Below are positions 61,301 to 64,000 of a DNA stretch of 64,000 nt, piece after piece. The stretch lies in contig VGHE01000002.1 of the NCBI GenBank assembly GCA_016868315.1, forward strand, positions 406,466-470,465. The letters are read 5' to 3'. This DNA is from Betaproteobacteria bacterium. Lineage in GTDB: Bacteria; Bdellovibrionota_B; Oligoflexia; Silvanigrellales; Silvanigrellaceae. The translations under genes were made by a program, and so were the position numbers. Under the pieces are notes generated by a model. That model did no database searches. It worked only from the letters and a program-made list of their open reading frames with translations, and was not told the origin of the DNA. Position 1 is the first letter of the stretch. Every line of letters begins with the position of its first letter.

Positions 61301-64000
61301 GTCGATTTCATTTGAAGTCCATGATTTGCCGCGTGCTGCGACTGTGATGGTTCGGTCAGCTTCGACCTTGGTGAAGTTCAGCTGGAACGCCGAAGCCGAT
61401 GGAGGTGTAGTGCATTCCCCTGTAGCACTAAAATCACACTTGAACGACGGTGTCACAACTGCGGGCGGGGTACCCGAGGCTGCTGAAGAAGCGTTTGTTG
61501 AAAGTACAATGTCTTCTCCTGGCAGCGCTACTGGGTATTGGCCGAGTGAGTAATTTCCATCTGTATACGTCGGAGTGAGATACATGATTTTGGAGATCAA
61601 TCTGTTTGCTGCGTTTGCGTTGCCAGCTGTAACAGCCTGAGCAGTTCCAGCTTTGAGCGTTGCAGCGGTGTTATCTGGGTTGCCATCAAGAATTGCCTTC
61701 ACCGAGTGAATACCGCCATAGAGGTGAATGGCTCTATCGAGTGTGTCGCCGGCAAAATCGCACTTCAGGTCGCCATCAAGGAAGTCTGTGCTGCTCAACC
61801 TTGTGTTCGCACTGGCTGTCGGCAGGCTTATGACTACTTTGTTTGCATCAGAGCTGTGAGCTGTGGTTCGTTTCGTATAACTCCAGTCGGTGCAGCTAAT
61901 CCCATCTGCAATGCGGTTGTAGAACTTATCATAGAACCATGCATACACATTCCCGCAATCAGCACCTGACCCCTGCGCATTGAGGGTGCAGCGTTGCGAG
62001 ATTGTGTTGTCTCCCGTTGCTGCTGTTGGCGCAGTGGCACTCAGTGTGACGCGTGTGTGTTTATGTGCAGCTGGATTGACTTTCACATTCATGGTCACAT
62101 CAGCGAGACCGCAGGCTTTGAAGGTTAATGTGTGAGTTCCTGCTTTTGTGACCGTAAAGCCATTGAGTGAGCTAACTTCAGTGGTTTCAGCGAAACTGTA
62201 AACACCTGTTGGTTCCTTTGCTAGAAGCCGGTCGCCACTTGTCAGCCGTGAGTTGTTGCCATCGAGTCCCGAGCCCGTGATGTCGTTGGCGGCCGGAACA
62301 CAGGCCTGAGCGGCAGCTGTTTGGTTTTTCAAGATGCTTGTGGGGTTGTTGAATTCATCAAAGACCCTGATTTTTGCTCCTACAGAAGCACCTGCGGTCA
62401 TAGGGTTGTCCGCTGTAATCCTGGTATTTTCATTTACAACTTGTGTGTACAGCCCCACCTGCATGGAATGTGCACCGCGCGGGGTCACAGCGAGATTATT
62501 TATCGCGAAGGTTCTGCCGCGCAGTGAAATATTTATGTGGCGCGGGTTGGCCTCAACTTTGCGGAAGCTGAGCACACCCACGTTTGCGGCGGGCACACAT
62601 TCACCATTCGCACCAAAATTGCATGCAAAGGTTGTTGAACCTGTGGCAATTGGGAAAGTTGATTCGGTCAGGCTGCGCGCATCGGCTGAGCCGAATGCTA
62701 TTGTTTCTCCCAGCGCGGCGGGGAAGTCGTCTTTTGGAGTATCCGCTTCAACTAGGTCTACTCCACTCAAGCTTGGCTTTTTAAACTTTGCCGTCACTTT
62801 GGTGATTTTGAAGTTGTCGGCTGCGGCGACAGCGGTTTCCGCTCCACCACTGCCCCCAAATGTATAGGTTGCCGCGATGGATGAAAGGCCACCGTAGACA
62901 AACGCCTTCGCACTCACGGAGTTTTCAGTTGCGCAGGTCAGAAGGCCGCTTAGGTATTTGGTATTTGCATCCGCTGTGAAAATTGTGGTTCTGTCGGTAT
63001 TGGCGGCAGCTAATGCAAAGTCATCGGTCTTGTTCGCACCGTCAGCAGATGCAGATTGATAGTCCCAGCTTGTGCACTTCGCAGTCGGATGGCGGTTACC
63101 ATAGGTGTCCCAGAAGTACCCACGTATGGTTGGGCAGCGCACGCTCAGCCCAACTCCCAGTGGGCATTTAACCTCGGGGGTGGTCGTTGCAGCGGTGGGT
63201 GTGTCTTCCTGTGTGGAGAGCTGCGCTTGGTGAACGGCACCCGAACCGACCGTAAAAATACGCTCTTCGGCAGGCAGATTACATGCTCGTATCTTGATGA
63301 CTACTGCCAAAGTGTTTCTGTACAGCTTAAACCTTATGTTGTTCCAGTAGGCTTTTGAAGTCTCGGTAAATATCCTTGTGTTCGCCTCACCATTGAGTGC
63401 ATATGTATTGAGATCGGAAAGATTAATTGTGCCAGGTATGGACGCTATTTGATCATTTACTGCGCATCCCAGCGCTGTTGCCGAATCGCCGCATTTTGGC
63501 GGCATCATTAGCTGAGTTGCTTCAATGGTTGCAGTATTTGTGTTGCAGGTGCGGTTTCCTTGTGCGTCGAGAGCTTCAAGGGAATCCAACGTGATTTCTT
63601 CGCCGGCAGCGACGCTTGTTTTGTTGAAATTGCCGACTTTGAGTCGAGTGGCATTTTGTAGGCCAACTGAAATTCCCGCGATTTCCTGCTTAACTCCGCG
63701 CGTTTGAATTATGATTTTTCCGCTTGTTTCGGCCGTAAAACTAAAGGAGACCATCCCGTCCATGTCGCCTGCTGTGCTATGGTTTTTTACAAGATCAGTT
63801 GGGAGTGCGGCTACGGGAAGCGCTCCTTCTTTGCTGAACGCATAGACTTCAGTCCGTTCTCGGTTCACAGACTGTAGGTTTGAACTTGTCACATTGCCGC
63901 CAGCGTCGACTCCGCCACCGCGATACTGGAGGAGTGTGACTTTCGTAATCTTCAGATTATTACTACCGACAGGTATGTTGTTCACGCTTGGAGGATCTGT
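55316..64000 (-). CDS. Giant Cys-rich multi-repeat exported/surface protein (Ig-like, 5' end outside window)
   Basis: At least 2,894 codons are open from the right edge to a stop at 55316. The first in-window start-like codon (GTG at 63985) has no signal peptide after it and lies inside a repeat, so the true start is beyond the window. The visible part is seven copies of a 350-390-residue super-repeat. Each has an 'A' part (NFxVxxxxL ... CxFxxxGxC ... LxFxKA ... IxVRG), a 'B' part (DxFxNP ... AGTxxxTFxxCG) and a 'C' part (CTTLNGxGxxTCxNIYAYFYDxYGNxxAxxTCDKW ... YGG). The YGN-type turns recall Big_1/invasin Ig-like domains. About eight cysteines per unit suggest disulfides. The C-terminal ~350 residues differ from the repeats and may be an anchor or secretion domain. 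A surface fibre or adhesin is likely. Confidence 0.85.
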   Translation of the reverse strand, partial: TDPPSVNNIPVGSNNLKITKVTLLQYRGGGVDAGGNVTSSNLQSVNRERTEVYAFSKEGALPVAALPTDLVKNHSTAGDMDGMVSFSFTAETSGKIIIQTRGVKQEIAGISVGLQNATRLKVGNFNKTSVAAGEEITLDSLEALDAQGNRTCNTNTATIEATQLMMPPKCGDSATALGCAVNDQIASIPGTINLSDLNTYALNGEANTRIFTETSKAYWNNIRFKLYRNTLAVVIKIRACNLPAEERIFTVGSGAVHQAQLSTQEDTPTAATTTPEVKCPLGVGLSVRCPTIRGYFWDTYGNRHPTAKCTSWDYQSASADGANKTDDFALAAANTDRTTIFTADANTKYLSGLLTCATENSVSAKAFVYGGLSSIAATYTFGGSGGAETAVAAADNFKITKVTAKFKKPSLSGVDLVEADTPKDDFPAALGETIAFGSADARSLTESTFPIATGSTTFACNFGANGECVPAANVGVLSFRKVEANPRHINISLRGRTFAINNLAVTPRGAHSMQVGLYTQVVNENTRITADNPMTAGASVGAKIRVFDEFNNPTSILKNQTAAAQACVPAANDITGSGLDGNNSRLTSGDRLLAKEPTGVYSFAETTEVSSLNGFTVTKAGTHTLTFKACGLADVTMNVKVNPAAHKHTRVTLSATAPTAATGDNTISQRCTLNAQGSGADCGNVYAWFYDKFYNRIADGISCTDWSYTKRTTAHSSDANKVVISLPTASANTRLSSTDFLDGDLKCDFAGDTLDRAIHLYGGIHSVKAILDGNPDNTAATLKAGTAQAVTAGNANAANRLISKIMYLTPTYTDGNYSLGQYPVALPGEDIVLSTNASSAASGTPPAVVTPSFKCDFSATGECTTPPSASAFQLNFTKVEADRTITVAARGKSWTSNEIDVTPGNAAATYSSYTLLDDFGTVRTNNTLVAGEEFGLNFINKDAFGNPTDLDDAGAACAATDSTTSDDPIDNNPNNEDAYVRPTGTGNNERSNETGKFHLRNASISKAGTNQTITFTTCGIARAVTFNVVPNVAKKYVLNKSAAVSITPLEADRCTTLSGNGGATCGNIHAYFYDTYGNHRANDTCDKWTLTHFTGSEAPNPPWAEQSGSSSIQVASIASFDATLNCVKAGATEIGNTAGIHLYGGFSKLEVTVTDNRDGNGKITAGANNFTVNSVKLKGHNKGALVNADYTSTFDIKYTTTASPAPNGTAFTATPTHSCGFTNGICSTAQSFTFAKADDTDKTLTLSVSGISTIVADADSAKLSTIKVAPAAANAASSTHALLDSGGNAFANNMAATLTADDKFGLNIFNKDAFDNLTDKNTDGTVCNTTTTFTESIANNPKGGDSFVHPTGNDNLKVASTVGTHHLRNMQITRAGTNLPITFTTCGVARKLTFSINGGAVKSFYVTDNNSAVKTDRANSLPCTTLNEGGGATCANIYAYFYDDFDNQRANDTCDKWTLTDINAANTTRPWEEQAASASIQVTSFSALDATLACIKNVNGTTNTTKSLKVYGGFKHLEVTTTDTRDDNGFITAGANNFTVNSIQLKTYVNGALSNASHAGNLTISYSTTASAAPEGTPFTNSPVITCDFNATGLCSTAKAFTFAKADETARTLNISVKGVSATDATSANKLTTIKVKAAAPNSFTTTIPTTVTTDDLFEGEIRLFDAFKNPACDNANLVYVAPGESTQAPNTDNAQTANPSKTQTGIYTLANDSFRLPRVKADGFNLGFTGCGYTASHNVKVTEGALASIKLLSAPNRTADNVTTDTATAAIGCTHRQTSGTGVVCDTVYAYPLDAKGNLVTDTTKQCTWNYVAVSPSTTPAALPAGRQLSISHTAFLDGTVKCTIGALDSTTTPTVRGGISRVALKLAKSDRIDIASDSDSTNHRTVTAGNDNVGVHRIDLFTRAGGTEQAITSASFAFTAEPIEFVTTAVKSVMQNANPVVPANPTCNFSTGVCGTGNNLTTSPVKLSLTRAGGSGLNDIAVKVRGVTSNNISMIVNAGTVTTVTINPVATQIAGTQFNLELKGFDAQENPSTFGCTGYTLESAPSSPTGATATLGTTTVANNVATAPVTLFAAGSNPLTFKGTGCNFTATTTVQVDPKASSKYLISKENLAPSWSTNDENTATQIACTTLNGNNSVTCPNLYAFKYDEYGNKTTTEAANNQTCIWQRKAYGGTFADGATEHSQTFGSTAAVPAMNDVITCKGGSNFVHLWGGPAKLEVTTLPTSTLASNIYTITGTEIQAALGNVTLSKIGLKSQRGNDFVAMPGLNATQNIGFATVGSQAHTFGANAASLTSSDVFTSTITNCTFNENGECFPAASMNFKKLQPSASKFNVTVRGKTVEVVVPPVVAGLAAKLDISGMPSNDDFGVDEYADENSVIALTVTAKDQFDNITTRTSNGAADCNLSVSGNEPGPFADSIQVTNNTTSSVANLKIYKAKAHTLSFSKCGANATRALTILAGATRRSMITRTATQPPIYTCVNNGNHIHSKPECLESIVCTTNNSGTAAGGAGCGTFYGWRFDKAGNYLGTSSCNGTEITAGFVENAGSATESVTSNGTTSFTLSASTTTGFLEGTLRCKTNDNNNDFGGTGFKVLAPVKRAAPTVECTPWMYDANSKPFSLCTFKNNSGLTLTAAVSTSSEALVTDEVEPTFTLPAHLTEGVATGKYGQFIVWGENNKFSSRFQVNFQSDDPTHVLFDASADLRVPLRSLKNDSSTTVSQETAAAAGADITKAEKSEVIYADSEITISAETFARRTWLENFSIGTGWSATCLNTAATGWKCIKDATLRAENLRSDLTDIVEGDGVALRLYGTTSASQQEKINIHPSLTDIFKIDYISTLSDSTNCSNVITAPENLDTSCKYSLQADSAHPEIRGVFWLKDRKGRAFYFMTAPIN
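56400..63990 (-). repeat. Seven ~1.06-1.18-kb super-repeats in the giant gene
   Basis: Equivalent turn motifs (YGN, FYN, FDN, KGN, AGN) mark the units near plus-strand positions 63100, 61920, 60770, 59665, 58605, 57545 and 56425. Unit lengths are therefore about 1180, 1150, 1105, 1060, 1060 and 1120 bp. The units around 60770 and 59665 are the most alike (both contain ANDTCDKWTLT and AGANNFTVNS). The outermost copies have diverged more. Confidence 0.85.

Noticed and set aside
62334-62867. Open plus-strand frame of 177 codons inside the giant gene
   Set aside because: It lies opposite a repeat unit of the giant minus-strand gene, resembles no protein, and is explained by the low stop frequency in the complement of Thr/Ala/Asn-rich repeats.
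55316-64000. Nonribosomal peptide or polyketide synthase because of the very long repetitive frame
   Set aside because: None of the adenylation, condensation, ketosynthase or carrier motifs is present. The repeats are Thr/Ala/Asn-rich and Cys-containing, like exported Ig-like proteins.

Overview
The window reads as chromosomal DNA of a Gram-negative bacterium with a large exported proteome. Many lipoprotein signal peptides, TolC/RND efflux parts, an OmpA-type lipoprotein, several probable outer-membrane beta-barrels, frequent GTG/TTG starts and a roughly even base composition point this way. The mix of Cys-rich RCC1 repeats, DUF1588/DUF1585 plus DUF1501 proteins and many unique secreted proteins suggests a deltaproteobacterium-like or Bdellovibrionota/Oligoflexia-like lineage. 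That placement is an inference from gene content, and no rRNA is present to test it. No phage, transposon, integrase or CRISPR array was seen. No intergenic stretch exceeds 300 bases.

Layout, left to right. 0-7.3 kb: a cut-off secreted protein, an M48-like metalloprotease lipoprotein, then a minus-strand run of NFACT (RqcH-like) protein, GT4 glycosyltransferase, polyprenyl-phosphate sugar transferase and RlmD-like 23S rRNA methyltransferase. 7.4-12.9 kb: a complete tripartite RND efflux system (TolC-like, adaptor lipoprotein, permease) closed by a terminator. 13-19.9 kb: an AmtB ammonium transporter, a small secreted protein, an RCC1-repeat lipoprotein, a subtilase-PA14 lipoprotein and a divergent LysR regulator. 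19.8-23.4 kb: a minus-strand operon of a DnaQ-type exonuclease, a DUF4175-like coiled-coil membrane protein and a small unknown, then tRNA-Ala(GGC). 23.4-27.6 kb: an exported amidohydrolase, a possible small barrel, a DUF2141 lipoprotein and a porin-like protein.

27.7-33.7 kb holds a tight five-gene cluster: barrel-like protein, lipoprotein, di-heme DUF1588/DUF1585 protein, Tat-exported DUF1501 protein and a second barrel-like protein. This looks like an uncharacterised periplasmic/outer-membrane redox or surface system. A two-gene ABCC-type ABC exporter (33.6-37.2 kb) follows on the minus strand. It is divergent from a sugar operon (37.4-44.1 kb) of GH38 alpha-mannosidase, DUF4434 protein, AGE-family sugar epimerase and sodium:solute symporter. 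That operon fits uptake and breakdown of a mannoside, and a heme-binding lipoprotein with an in-frame 18-bp minisatellite is attached to its end.

45.4-55.3 kb: a patatin-like lipoprotein, a response regulator, two overlapping unknown cytoplasmic genes, a second subtilase, an OmpA-type lipoprotein with a heptad-repeat stalk, a thioredoxin-fold protein without CXXC, and an exported unknown. From 55.3 kb to the right edge runs one minus-strand gene of at least 2,894 codons, open at its 5' end. It is built from seven copies of a ~350-390-residue, cysteine-rich, Ig-like (invasin/Big-type) super-repeat. With the five-gene cluster at 28-34 kb, it is the most unusual content here.
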